Program-made: the position numbers and the translations under genes
Notes under the pieces: model-generated
The model's input: the letters and a program-made list of their open reading frames with translations, nothing else
What the model was told of the DNA's origin: nothing
The model's database searches: none
Shown: positions 7,846 through 17,067 of the stretch, in pieces
How positions within the stretch are numbered: position 1 is the stretch's first letter
How the letters are laid out: each line of letters opens with the position of its first letter
Assembly (NCBI GenBank): GCA_963772225.1
Contig: CAVYWD010000001.1
Span: forward strand, 930,001-994,000
DNA length: 64,000 nucleotides
Reading direction: 5' to 3'
DNA from: CAVYWD01 sp963772225
GTDB lineage: Bacteria > Myxococcota > Myxococcia > Myxococcales > UBA5297

Positions 7846-8849
7846 GGCGTCCCCTCGGCGTGCGCCTCGGCCACCTTGGCGAGCATCTGCCTCGCCCGGT
7901 CGACGGCCGCTGCGGGCGCGACCACCCGCCCCGAGGGCGCGAGCGGCAGCACCCGACGGAGCAGCCCGTCGAGGTACGTCGCGCGCACGTGCACCGCGGC
8001 CCCGCCCCCGGGCGCCGGCTCGACCCGGGCGTTGGGAAAGAGCCTTCCCGCCATGGGCGCGAGCTCGGCGTCGAGCGCGAGCTCCACCTCGATGGGCGCG
8101 TGGAAGCGGTGCTCCCAGACCTGCTCGCGGGCGATCTCGGCGATGTCGAAGTCGGGCGGAGCTTCGTAATCGGCGCTGCGCGGTCGCACCTTGTTGACCC
8201 GGACCTCTTCGATCCGGTCGACGTGGAAGGTGCGGCGGGCCTTTCGCAGGTGGCAGTAGCCGACGAGCACCCAGACCCCGCGCCGAAGGCACAGGCCCCA
8301 CGGGTCGACGTCGCGCTCGGACGGCTCGGCGCTCCCGACGCTCCGGTACTCGAGGCTCACGCGCTTGCGCGCGACGAGCGCCTCCCAGAGGACCTCGAGA
8401 CGGCCGGCCAACCCCTCGCCGGCCCGGCCGTGGTCGGCGAAGAGACGCGGCGGCGCCGACTGAGGGTCTTCGCGGCTGACGAAGGCGATCTTCCTCAGGG
8501 CATGGGCGAGGTCGGCCCGGCCCGGGAAGGCGCCGGAGGCGAGCGCGGCCGAGCCGGCGGCGTAGAGCACCGCCATCTCCTCGGGAGCGAAGTCCACCGC
8601 CGGCAGGTAGTAGTCCTCGCGAGACAGGACGTAGCCGTCGCGGCCCTCGGCGTTCGGCGGGAGGTGGGCGATGACGATGCCCAGGTCCGCGAGCGCCGCC
8701 TTGTCGCGCTCGAACTTGCGCTCGGCGGCCTCCTCCCCGCCCTTGCCGTACTCGTCGGGGAACGCCTCGCGGATCTGGGCCCAGGTCAAGGGATCCCGCG
8801 CGTCGAGCAGCAGGGCGATGAGGTCGAGGAGGCGCTCCGTCTTGTCCAT
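7842..8849 (-). CDS. WYL-domain transcriptional regulator (PafB-like position)
   Basis: A 335-residue regulator with an N-terminal HTH (LLLDARDPLTWAQIREAF) and a WYL domain in which the name motif reads GVWVLVGYC, followed by FHVDRIEEV and a WYL C-terminal extension. WYL domains bind nucleic-acid or nucleotide ligands. In actinobacteria the PafB-PafC pair activates DNA-damage genes. This is the first gene of a two-gene operon; its stop overlaps the start of the WYL-PilZ gene by TTGA. ATG 8849 is the natural start. Confidence 0.88.
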   Translation of the reverse strand: MDKTERLLDLIALLLDARDPLTWAQIREAFPDEYGKGGEEAAERKFERDKAALADLGIVIAHLPPNAEGRDGYVLSREDYYLPAVDFAPEEMAVLYAAGSAALASGAFPGRADLAHALRKIAFVSREDPQSAPPRLFADHGRAGEGLAGRLEVLWEALVARKRVSLEYRSVGSAEPSERDVDPWGLCLRRGVWVLVGYCHLRKARRTFHVDRIEEVRVNKVRPRSADYEAPPDFDIAEIAREQVWEHRFHAPIEVELALDAELAPMAGRLFPNARVEPAPGGGAAVHVRATYLDGLLRRVLPLAPSGRVVAPAAAVDRARQMLAKVAEAHAEGTP

Positions 8850-8965
8850 GTCGGCGCCGCTGTCACGCCCGGCGAGGGGAGCGGCCGGGAGCCACGTTAG
8901 AGCGGCGCCCCTCTGGCGTCAAAGACTCCCCGCCGGGCCGGGCCGGCGAGCGGCGCTCTAGGGTG

Positions 8966-9016
8966 TTGACACCGGCGCCGCGCTGGTCCAATTATCAATC
9001 CGGATTGACGGATTGA
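8966..9016 (+). promoter_or_regulatory. Promoter with overlapping perfect palindrome, likely operator of the ArsR-methyltransferase
   Basis: TTGACA at 8966-8971 is followed after 18 bp by AATTAT (8990-8995). Starting on its last base lies the 14-bp perfect palindrome TCAATCCGGATTGA (8995-9008), then a further half-site CGGATTGA (9009-9016). The palindrome would cover the transcription start, the usual place for an ArsR-family repressor. The sequence is seen directly; the regulation is inferred. Confidence 0.65.
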
Positions 9017-9040
9017 GCTTGCGAGGCCTTCGAAGCGCCC

Positions 9041-10057
9041 ATGGCGATGTCGCCCGCGATTCTCGGCTGGATGTCGGCCCTCTCGGACCCGACGCGGGCG
9101 CGCCTGCTCCGGCTGGTCGAGCGGCGGGAGCTGGCGGTGGCCGAATTGTGCGAGGTCCTGCAGCTGCCGCAGTCCACGGTGAGCCGGCACCTCAAGGTGC
9201 TTTCCGACGACGGTTGGGTCGGCTCGCGCCCCGAAGGGACGAGCCGGCTCTACCGGATGAGCGTGGACGGCAAGGCGAGCGCGGCGCGGCAACTGTGGGG
9301 CCTGCTCCGCGATCAGCTCGCCGAGGTGCCGGCGACGCGCAGCGACGACGAGCGGCTGGAGCGGGTGCTGGCGGCGCGGCAGTCCCGGTCGCAGGCCTTC
9401 TTCGCGAGCTCGGCCGGCCAGTGGGACCGCCTGCGCGAGGAGCTCTTCGGCCGCGCCCTGGACGCCCGCGCGCTGCCAGCCCTGCTCGACGAGCGCTGGG
9501 TGGTCGGCGACTTGGGCTGTGGGACGGGAGGGCTCTCGGAGGCGCTGGCGCCCTTCGTGCGGCGGGTGGTAGCGGTGGACGGCTCGCAGGCGATGCTCAA
9601 GGCGGCGCGCGCGCGGCTCCAGGAGCACCCCAACGCCGAGATCCGCCGGGGCGAGCTCGAGGCGCTGCCGGTCGCCGACGGCGAGCTCGACGCCGCGCTC
9701 TTCGCCCTGGTGCTGCACCACGTGCCCGAGCCTCAGCGCGCGCTCGCGGAGGCCGGCCGCGCCCTGAAGCCCGGCGGCCGCCTGGTGGTGGTGGACATGC
9801 AGCCGCACGACCGCCAGGAGTACCGGGAGAAGATGGGCCACGTCTGGCTGGGCTTCGCGAGCGAGCAGCTCCTGCCCTGGCTGGAGGCGGCCGGTTTCGA
9901 GCGGCTGCGCCTGACGCCGCTCCCGCCGGACCCGCAGGCCCGCGGCCCGGGGCTCTTCGCTGCGACGGCCGTTCGCGGCCCGAGGCAGGGGCCCCAAGGC
10001 CGCCGACGAGACCTTTCGGCGAGACCTGGCTCCGGTGCGGGGGCCGAAGACGAGTGA
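9041..10057 (+). CDS. ArsR-family HTH regulator fused to SAM-dependent methyltransferase (SahR-like)
   Basis: A 338-residue fusion. Residues about 1-95 are an ArsR winged helix (LSDPTRARLLRLV, QLPQSTVSRHLKVLSDDGW). From about 135 there is a class I methyltransferase (VVGDLGCGTGGLSEAL, LVLHHVPEP, LKPGGRLVVVDM). Such fusions upstream of ahcY are known in several phyla, and an ArsR-type regulator called SahR controls SAM-cycle genes in Desulfovibrio. The methyltransferase-like domain is a plausible SAM/SAH sensor. The ahcY gene follows in the same direction 51 bp on. A palindrome over the promoter suggests autorepression. ATG 9047 is an alternative start. Confidence 0.85.
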   Translation: MAMSPAILGWMSALSDPTRARLLRLVERRELAVAELCEVLQLPQSTVSRHLKVLSDDGWVGSRPEGTSRLYRMSVDGKASAARQLWGLLRDQLAEVPATRSDDERLERVLAARQSRSQAFFASSAGQWDRLREELFGRALDARALPALLDERWVVGDLGCGTGGLSEALAPFVRRVVAVDGSQAMLKAARARLQEHPNAEIRRGELEALPVADGELDAALFALVLHHVPEPQRALAEAGRALKPGGRLVVVDMQPHDRQEYREKMGHVWLGFASEQLLPWLEAAGFERLRLTPLPPDPQARGPGLFAATAVRGPRQGPQGRRRDLSARPGSGAGAEDE

Positions 10058-10108
10058 CTGAGGGAGTTGTACGTTCCACCAACCGTGAAAGAAAAGAGGA
10101 GCTCCACC

Positions 10109-11608
<1,500 letters not shown>

Positions 11609-11632
11609 CCAGGGGTCGTTCGTTCGCACGCC

Positions 11633-11683
11633 GCCGGGCCATGAATGGCCCGGCTACGCGTGGAAAGCCGGCTGAAGCCGGCT
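11633..11683 (+). repeat. Left REP-like end: two palindromes
   Basis: The outer palindrome has 10-bp arms GCCGGGCCAT and ATGGCCCGGC around GA (11633-11654). The inner one is AGCCGGCT, GA, AGCCGGCT (11666-11683). The transposase stop codon lies at the edge of the outer palindrome. The right end carries the same two palindromes in mirror order. Confidence 0.8.
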
Positions 11684-12094
11684 GGGAACGGGAAGATCGG
11701 GCTCGAGCTCCGCCTGGAGCTGGTTCGCCGAGTGGTGCTGCTTCTGGTTCAGGATGTAGCGTTCCACAATTGGAACATCGCGCTTGCGCAGCGAGAAGAC
11801 GCTGTAGCTCTCTTGCCAACGGAACGGTCGCCGTGGAGCGAGTATGTGCGTCATTGCGTGCGAGCCGGCGCCCTTCACGTCGCCCATGAGCCTCGAGAGC
11901 GCGAGGCTCGGAGCATACGCGGCCAAGAGGTGAACGTGATCGGCCATGCCCCCGACGCGGAGGGCGGTCGCGCCCAACTTCTTGCACCGCTGGGCGATCA
12001 GCGCCCACAGCGACTGTTCGATATCCTGGCTGATGAGCGCCGACCGCTCGTATGTTGTCCAGACCAGGTGCGCATACAATTCGGAATACGACAT
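11654..12094 (-). CDS. REP-associated tyrosine transposase (IS200/IS605 Y1 family)
   Basis: A 146-residue HUH-type single-strand transposase. The HUH motif is DHVHLLAAY and the catalytic Tyr lies in VERYILNQKQHH. Such proteins nick and join hairpin-bearing single-stranded DNA; RAYT members mobilise or maintain REP palindromes instead of a classical IS. Translation starts at MSYSELYAHLVWTT and ends inside the flanking palindrome. Length and motifs are complete, so it may be active. The flanking palindromes are its likely substrates. Confidence 0.85.
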   Translation of the reverse strand: MSYSELYAHLVWTTYERSALISQDIEQSLWALIAQRCKKLGATALRVGGMADHVHLLAAYAPSLALSRLMGDVKGAGSHAMTHILAPRRPFRWQESYSVFSLRKRDVPIVERYILNQKQHHSANQLQAELEPDLPVPSRLQPAFHA

Positions 12095-12125
12095 CTTCCC
12101 CCCCTCTTTCCGTCCTTCGATTCCG

Positions 12126-12176
12126 AGCCGGCTTCAGCCGGCTTCCCACTCCTAGCCGGGCCATTCATGGCCCGGC
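12126..12176 (-). repeat. Right REP-like end: two palindromes
   Basis: AGCCGGCT, TC, AGCCGGCT at 12126-12143, then arms GCCGGGCCAT and ATGGCCCGGC around TC at 12155-12176. This is the inverse of the left end, with equal total length. Confidence 0.8.
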
Positions 12177-12188
12177 GATCCCGGCGGC

Positions 12189-13157
12189 CTACAACCACCC
12201 CTTCTCGCGGTACCAGCGAGCGGCGCGGCCGATGGACTCCGCCATGGGAACGCGGGGCCTGAAGCCTATCCGCTCGTCGGCTTTTCGGGTGGAGCACGTC
12301 CAGCCCGGCGAGAGGAGCTGCTGCGCCAGCTTGCGGTTGATGGGCAGCGACCGGCCGATGAGCCGCGAGACGAAATCCGCCCCGCGCCCGGCGCCCTCGA
12401 AGGCCCACTCCGGGATGCGCAGTGCCCGCGGCCGACGGCCGAGCGCCCGCGCGACCTCTTCCTGAAGGCCCTCCAGGGTGGTCGTCTCGTGGCTGATGAA
12501 GAAGGCCTCGCCCAGGGCGCTGGGATCGGTGCCGAGCGCCAGCAAGGCGTCCGCGACCTCGTCCACGTCGATCACCGAGATCGGCCGCGGGCCCCCGCCG
12601 AGGGAGAGGGCGACGCCCGCCTGGACGATTTTGAAGAGGACCAGATTCTCCCGGTCGCCCGGCCCCAGGATGCGCGAGGGCCGCGCGATGGTGACCGGAA
12701 GCCTGTGGGAATACGCGACCGCGATGCGCTCGGCCTCGGCCTTCGACTCGCCGTACCAGTCGAAGGGAGCCGGGGCGGCGTCCTCAACGGGGAAATCGCG
12801 GCTGGGGCCGACCGCCGCGAGGGAGCTCGCGAGCACCAGGCGGGCGCGCCCGCCCGCGCGGGCCAGGGCCTCGCAAACATGGCGCGTGCCTTCCGCGTTG
12901 ACCGCAAAGAACGCCGCGCGCTGAGGGGCCCTGCGGATGCCGGCGAGGTGAAAGACGACGTCGACTCCGGCCACGGCTCGCGCGAGCGACTCCGGAGCGG
13001 TCACGTCGCCCTCGACGGCCTCGTATCTCTGGCCGTCGAGGAGCGCGGCGCTGGCCCCGGGCTTGAGGAGTGCCCGGACCTCGTCGCCGCGCGCCGCGAG
13101 CTTCTTCGCGAGCGCGCTGCCCAGAAACCCGTTGGCTCCGGTGATCAGCGCGCGCAC
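12189..13157 (-). CDS. NAD-dependent epimerase/dehydratase (extended SDR)
   Basis: A 322-residue extended short-chain dehydrogenase with the N-terminal cofactor site TGANGFLGSAL, the FHLAG motif, a catalytic Ser in LASSLAAVG and the YGESK (YxxxK) motif. The family includes dihydroflavonol-reductase-like and sugar-epimerase-like enzymes; the substrate cannot be told from sequence. It begins 16 bp behind metK on the same strand and probably shares its transcript. Confidence 0.85.
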   Translation of the reverse strand: MRALITGANGFLGSALAKKLAARGDEVRALLKPGASAALLDGQRYEAVEGDVTAPESLARAVAGVDVVFHLAGIRRAPQRAAFFAVNAEGTRHVCEALARAGGRARLVLASSLAAVGPSRDFPVEDAAPAPFDWYGESKAEAERIAVAYSHRLPVTIARPSRILGPGDRENLVLFKIVQAGVALSLGGGPRPISVIDVDEVADALLALGTDPSALGEAFFISHETTTLEGLQEEVARALGRRPRALRIPEWAFEGAGRGADFVSRLIGRSLPINRKLAQQLLSPGWTCSTRKADERIGFRPRVPMAESIGRAARWYREKGWL

Positions 13158-13173
13158 GGGTCGGTGAAGAGCG

Positions 13174-14364
13174 CTACTCGTTCACCACGTGAAGGGAGGC
13201 TCCGCCGGCAGCCTCGCGCAGCGCATCCTTCTTGTCGGTGCGCTCCCAGGTGAACTCCTTTTCGGCGCGACCGAAGTGCCCGTAGGAGGCGGTCTTCTGG
13301 TAGATGGGCCGGAGCAGGTCGAGGCTCTCGCTGATCTCCCGGGGCTTCAGGCCGAACGTGCGGCGGATGGCCAGGGCGATCTTCTCTTCGGGGGCCTTGC
13401 CGGTGCCGAAGGTCTCGACGAGGACGCTGACCGGGTCCGCGACGCCGATGGCGTAGGCGATCTGCACTTCGCAGCGGTCGGCCAGGCCGGCGGCGACGAC
13501 GTTCTTGGCGATGTAGCGGCCCATGTACGCGGCCGAGCGGTCGACCTTCGAGGGGTCCTTGCCCGAGAAGGCGCCGCCGCCGTGCCGGCCCATGCCGCCG
13601 TAGGTGTCGACGATGATCTTTCGGCCGGTGACGCCGGAGTCGCCCATGGGGCCGCCGATGACGAAGCGACCGGTGGGGTTGATGAAGAACTTGGTCTTCT
13701 TGTCGAGCAGCTTCTTGGGGAGCGCCTTCTGGATGATCTCCTCCATGATGCCCTCGTGGAGCTTCCGGTTGGAGACCTCGGGCGAGTGCTGGGAGGAGAT
13801 GACGACCGTGTCGATGCGCGCCGGCCGGCCATCGACGTACTCGACCGAGACCTGGCTCTTGCCGTCGGGGCGGAGGAAGTCGAGCACGCCCTTCTTGCGC
13901 GCGTCGGCGAGCTTGCGGGTGAGCGCGTGGGCGTAGGTGATGGGCGCGGGCATCAGCTCGGGCGTGTCGCTGCAGGCGAAGCCGAACATCATCCCCTGGT
14001 CGCCGGCGCCCTGCTCCTTCTTCTTGTTCTTCTTTTCGTCGACGCCCTGCGCGATGTCGGCGGACTGCTTCTCGATGGCCACCAGGACGCCGCAGGTGTT
14101 GCCGTCGAAGCCCATGGCGCTGTCGACGTAGCCGATGCCGGTGATGGTGCGGCGCACGACCTCCGGGATCTCCACGTAGCAGCTGGTGGTCACCTCGCCG
14201 GCGACGACGCAGAAGCCGGTCTTGAGGAGGGTCTCGACCGCCACGCGGCCAGTCTTGTCCTGGGCGAGGATGGCATCGAGGATACCATCCGAGACCTGGT
14301 CGGCGATCTTGTCGGGATGGCCTTCGGTGACCGACTCGGAGGTGAACAGGTAGTTCTTCTTCAT
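13174..14364 (-). CDS. metK: S-adenosylmethionine synthetase
   Basis: A 396-residue enzyme making SAM from methionine and ATP. Signatures are SVTEGHPDKIADQVSDGILD at the N-terminus, GAGDQGMMFGFA and the phosphate loop GGGAFSGKDPSKVDRS. There is a small Lys-rich insertion (DEKKNKKKE) before GAGDQG. The start MKKNYLFTSE follows GAAGGA. With ahcY 2.6 kb away it completes two steps of the SAM cycle. The palindrome seen before the ArsR-methyltransferase is not present upstream of metK. Confidence 0.96.
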   Translation of the reverse strand: MKKNYLFTSESVTEGHPDKIADQVSDGILDAILAQDKTGRVAVETLLKTGFCVVAGEVTTSCYVEIPEVVRRTITGIGYVDSAMGFDGNTCGVLVAIEKQSADIAQGVDEKKNKKKEQGAGDQGMMFGFACSDTPELMPAPITYAHALTRKLADARKKGVLDFLRPDGKSQVSVEYVDGRPARIDTVVISSQHSPEVSNRKLHEGIMEEIIQKALPKKLLDKKTKFFINPTGRFVIGGPMGDSGVTGRKIIVDTYGGMGRHGGGAFSGKDPSKVDRSAAYMGRYIAKNVVAAGLADRCEVQIAYAIGVADPVSVLVETFGTGKAPEEKIALAIRRTFGLKPREISESLDLLRPIYQKTASYGHFGRAEKEFTWERTDKKDALREAAGGASLHVVNE

Positions 14365-14749
14365 TTCCTTCGATCTCCTGGCGGCGCTGCGAGGGGGAAA
14401 AGGGACCAGAGCGGCCGCGGAGGCTAATTCGCCAATGGATTCTAGTCAAACACTCTGGCGAGGTGGATCTCGCCGGGTGATATCCGCTCGGGGGCGGCGA
14501 GCGGACGCCGGGTTGCCGTGGAGACGGCCGCGCGATCGCCTTCGGGGCTAACGCGAAGAGGGCTGGCCATCGCGACACTCGGAGGCGACGCATCCCTTGA
14601 GGCCCGAGCTTAACGCGATGCGCCACAGGGTCTGCATAGGGGATCTGCTCGGTCGCGATTAACCAGTTTGGGCTTGCGAGGGTGGGCTTGACCGGTTCTC
14701 CGGCGGTCTGAGACACTTGCCCTCTCTCGCATTTCCTTAGGAGCGCTCG
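14365..14749. other. Intergenic region between divergent metK and the T3SS-like locus
   Basis: No supported gene in 385 bp. It carries the metK promoter candidate on the minus strand. AGGAG lies before the ATG at 14750. No riboswitch-like structure was recognised. Confidence 0.5.
14421..14449 (-). promoter_or_regulatory. Possible metK promoter
   Basis: On the minus strand TTGACT (14449-14444) and TAGCCT (14426-14421) are separated by 17 bp, about 57 bp before the metK start. The -10 is weak. Confidence 0.35.
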
Positions 14750-15280
14750 ATGGCGCGAATCGGCGACGGCCAGCCGAAACCGATGCCGCAGTTCCCCTCA
14801 GCCAGCCCCGAGGTCTCAACGAACCGCGGCGTGGTCTGGCCTTGGGGCGGGCCGCGCAGCGTTCGAGAGCGACTGGTCGATCCGTCTGTCTTCGAACGGA
14901 AGAAGCGGCGGAAGACCGGGGACCCGAAGAGCCCCGCGCTCGCCTCGGCGGACTTGCTCGACTTCATGGGCCCGGGACATACGTCCGATGAGCTTCGACT
15001 GCCTATGTCGCCGGGGTACGGCGACGGAGGTGAGGAGTTTCGGCCGTTTCCGGACAGGGAGCTGACCGCGGAGATCTGCGAGCTGGGGGGCGTGGAGGCG
15101 CGCGCGGAGTTGGAGAAGATGCTGGGGCGACTCGCCTTGGCCCCGGGGCGGCACGCGCGGGTGGCGGAGATGCTGGGGCGAGAGGCGCGGATGCTCGAGG
15201 TCTTGGGGCGGATGCAGGCGGACGTGGACGAGGTGGTCGAGCGGATGAAGGCCGAGTACAAGGCCAACGGGAGCTACTAA
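14750..15280 (+). CDS. Hypothetical protein, first gene of the SctV locus
   Basis: A 176-residue protein of unknown function. The N-terminal half is Pro/Gly-rich and basic (VFERKKRRKTG). The C-terminal half is charged and helical with regular Leu/Met (LEKMLGRLAL, MLGREARMLEVLGRM, VVERMKAEY), likely a coiled coil. ATG 14750 follows AGGAG. It is the first gene of a co-directional run of small unknown proteins, chaperone-like TPR proteins and SctV, so a role as an export substrate or accessory factor is possible but unproven. Confidence 0.55.
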   Translation: MARIGDGQPKPMPQFPSASPEVSTNRGVVWPWGGPRSVRERLVDPSVFERKKRRKTGDPKSPALASADLLDFMGPGHTSDELRLPMSPGYGDGGEEFRPFPDRELTAEICELGGVEARAELEKMLGRLALAPGRHARVAEMLGREARMLEVLGRMQADVDEVVERMKAEYKANGSY

Positions 15281-15397
15281 GTACGCGGATTTCGCCCTCT
15301 TTTTCCGCGGCCGCAACTTGCTGGATGGCTCGCCGATAATCAAAACAGAACCCGAACTGCTTCCTACAGAAGCTGAGGTGTTCTCTGGAGAAAGAAA

Positions 15398-15598
15398 ATG
15401 GCTTATGGAATCGACAGCGGGGTTTCAAATAACGCACAGGCCGGGGGCGTGATAAGCAGCGGCGCCGATCAGGCAAACACCGATGTAGCCAACCAGGCGG
15501 AAACAAACCAAATCGGACAAAACGCTACGAGGATATCGCAACTCTTGAAGTGGGCCAACGACTTAATCATGGGCATCCTGAAGAACATCGGCGGGTAA
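15398..15598 (+). CDS. Small 66-residue protein, candidate T3SS needle-like subunit
   Basis: ATG 15398 with GGAGAAAG upstream encodes 66 residues. The N-terminus is Gly/Ser/Asn-rich and flexible, followed by an amphipathic helix ending LLKWANDLIMGILKNIGG. Size, absence of Cys, and the helical C-terminus ending in a short hydrophobic motif (compare the DLMQGIL ending of YscF) recall T3SS needle subunits. It stands four genes ahead of a TPR protein that precedes sctV. The needle idea is inference from size, end and context. Confidence 0.45.
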   Translation: MAYGIDSGVSNNAQAGGVISSGADQANTDVANQAETNQIGQNATRISQLLKWANDLIMGILKNIGG

Positions 15599-15858
15599 GA
15601 CCGAACGACGATCGAGGCGGCAACATCGCTGCGCCCCCACACTGCGATACAGATACTGGGTTCGTTTTCATCACGCCAAGCCGAGTGGGGACTCTTGCCG
15701 TTTCGCAGCATGGCACGGCGCGGCTCCTGAAAGGTGCTGCCAAGCAGCAGGAACTGTGGTCTTTGCCCCGCCTCGACGAGCAGGCGTCACAGACTTTGAC
15801 CGCGGGCGAGCCGTAGAGGTCTTTCGAGACCCCGCATCCGCGCAGCGAGGAGACTGGA

Positions 15859-16437
15859 ATGCCGGCGAATCAAAGTCCGAAGACAAGGCCAAGACGGCTC
15901 GAGCCGGAGGAGCGCCGCTTCACGGAGCAGAGGGAAGAAGTCCTCAAGCGCTTGGAGGCGACTTTCCCCAAGAGCACAGGCAAAGTTCTTCGACTGCTGA
16001 AGCAGATGCACGAAGTCCTGGCGAGCACGCGGCCCAACTCCATCTACAAGGATGCCGTTCACAAGCAGGCGGTGGACACCTTCCTCGAAATCTTGAAGGA
16101 GATGCGATCCACTCAGAAGGTCATCGAAGTACCAGCCGTTTTCGAGGAAGCGAACCAATTCGTCGCAGATCATGGCGACCGGCTCCGAGCACGCCTCGAA
16201 AAGGCTGGAGTCCCGCTCGCGCCGAAACCAGATACGAAGGCCGACCTCGCTGAGCTTTACATTGCCTTCGCCGACGTAAACTCCGACGGAATGGCCATCG
16301 ACAAAGGAAAGCCTCTCGCCAGGTCGCTCGGCGCTATGGATGCGGCTCCCGACGAAGGCGCCGCCAAAGATGAACGGAAGGTGCCGGAGGAGCTAAAGAA
16401 TTGGGTCAACCCTGCGCTGGGCCGGCTTGGGCGGTAG
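15859..16437 (+). CDS. Hypothetical helical protein of the SctV locus
   Basis: A 192-residue mostly helical protein (FTEQREEVLKRLEATF, VLRLLKQMHEVL, FLEILKEMRS) with no signal peptide or membrane segment. Not recognised. ATG 15859 follows GAGGAG, and the next gene, a SycD-like chaperone, begins 6 bp after its stop, so the two are certainly co-transcribed. Secreted substrates or gatekeeper proteins commonly sit beside their chaperone; that role is a guess. Confidence 0.6.
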   Translation: MPANQSPKTRPRRLEPEERRFTEQREEVLKRLEATFPKSTGKVLRLLKQMHEVLASTRPNSIYKDAVHKQAVDTFLEILKEMRSTQKVIEVPAVFEEANQFVADHGDRLRARLEKAGVPLAPKPDTKADLAELYIAFADVNSDGMAIDKGKPLARSLGAMDAAPDEGAAKDERKVPEELKNWVNPALGRLGR

Positions 16438-16443
16438 CCTCGA

Positions 16444-16902
16444 ATGGCGACGTCCAGTCAACCCATCCTCCGCCTCAAGGACGCCATGGCGCTGGCCGAG
16501 GGGCAGACAACACTCCAGCAGTTCCGCGGCTACAGCGACGAGAGCCTCATGGCGGTAGCCCGGCAGGCCATCACGCTCTTCATGCAGGGCAAGGTCGCGC
16601 CGGCTCGGCTGATTTTGCGAGGTCTGTGCGCGGTGAACCCGAAGGATGCCTATTTCGCGCGCCTCCTCGGAGTCGCCGAGTGTGCCTCTGGCGATCTTGA
16701 CTGGGCCCTCGCCTCCTTCGATGAAGCCATTCGACTCGCCCCGGAGGATCCGTCAGGCTACGTCGGACGTGCTGAGGTGTTCGTAGCGATGAGGCGCCGA
16801 GCGCAGGCCAGAGATGACTTGACGCGCGCGGTCGCCCTCTCTGGAGATCCGCGGATGACGGCCAAGGCCCATGCGATGCTCGTAGCCCTTTCGCCGAGGT
16901 GA
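16444..16902 (+). CDS. TPR protein resembling class II T3SS chaperones (SycD/LcrH type)
   Basis: A 152-residue protein with about three tetratricopeptide repeats: AITLFMQGKVAPARLILRGL, LLGVAECASGDLDWALASFD and RAEVFVAMRRRAQARDDL. The SycD/LcrH family has the same length, the same three-TPR core and a similar first repeat followed by a CxxxP-like turn. Those chaperones hold hydrophobic translocator proteins before type III export. Close spacing to the gene before it, and sctV downstream, support the call. A generic TPR protein is the alternative. Confidence 0.65.
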   Translation: MATSSQPILRLKDAMALAEGQTTLQQFRGYSDESLMAVARQAITLFMQGKVAPARLILRGLCAVNPKDAYFARLLGVAECASGDLDWALASFDEAIRLAPEDPSGYVGRAEVFVAMRRRAQARDDLTRAVALSGDPRMTAKAHAMLVALSPR

Positions 16903-17067
16903 TGGCGGGCCGCGCCTCGCCAACTCCACGACTCGGCACCGGCGAACTCGATCTGCTTTCAAGGCGTTACTTCGCTCTTCAGCCTTCCACGCAACTCTCT
17001 CGCGCATCGTACGATAACCGATTCAGAGGGTGTGGAACCCAAACTCTTTCAAACACTGGAGGACACT

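Larger units (their letters stand above)
11633..12176. mobile_element. REP-like palindrome-flanked IS200-type element (RAYT)
   Basis: A 544-bp unit inserted between ahcY and the epimerase gene. It contains one transposase gene (minus strand) flanked by two 51-bp ends (11633-11683 and 12126-12176). The ends are inverted relative to each other, and each carries two hairpin-forming palindromes. This is the structure of a REP-associated tyrosine transposase with its REP sequences. Confidence 0.75.

Noticed and set aside
14365..14460. Possible SAM riboswitch before metK
   Set aside because: No recognisable riboswitch core or paired structure; only a modest promoter is visible.
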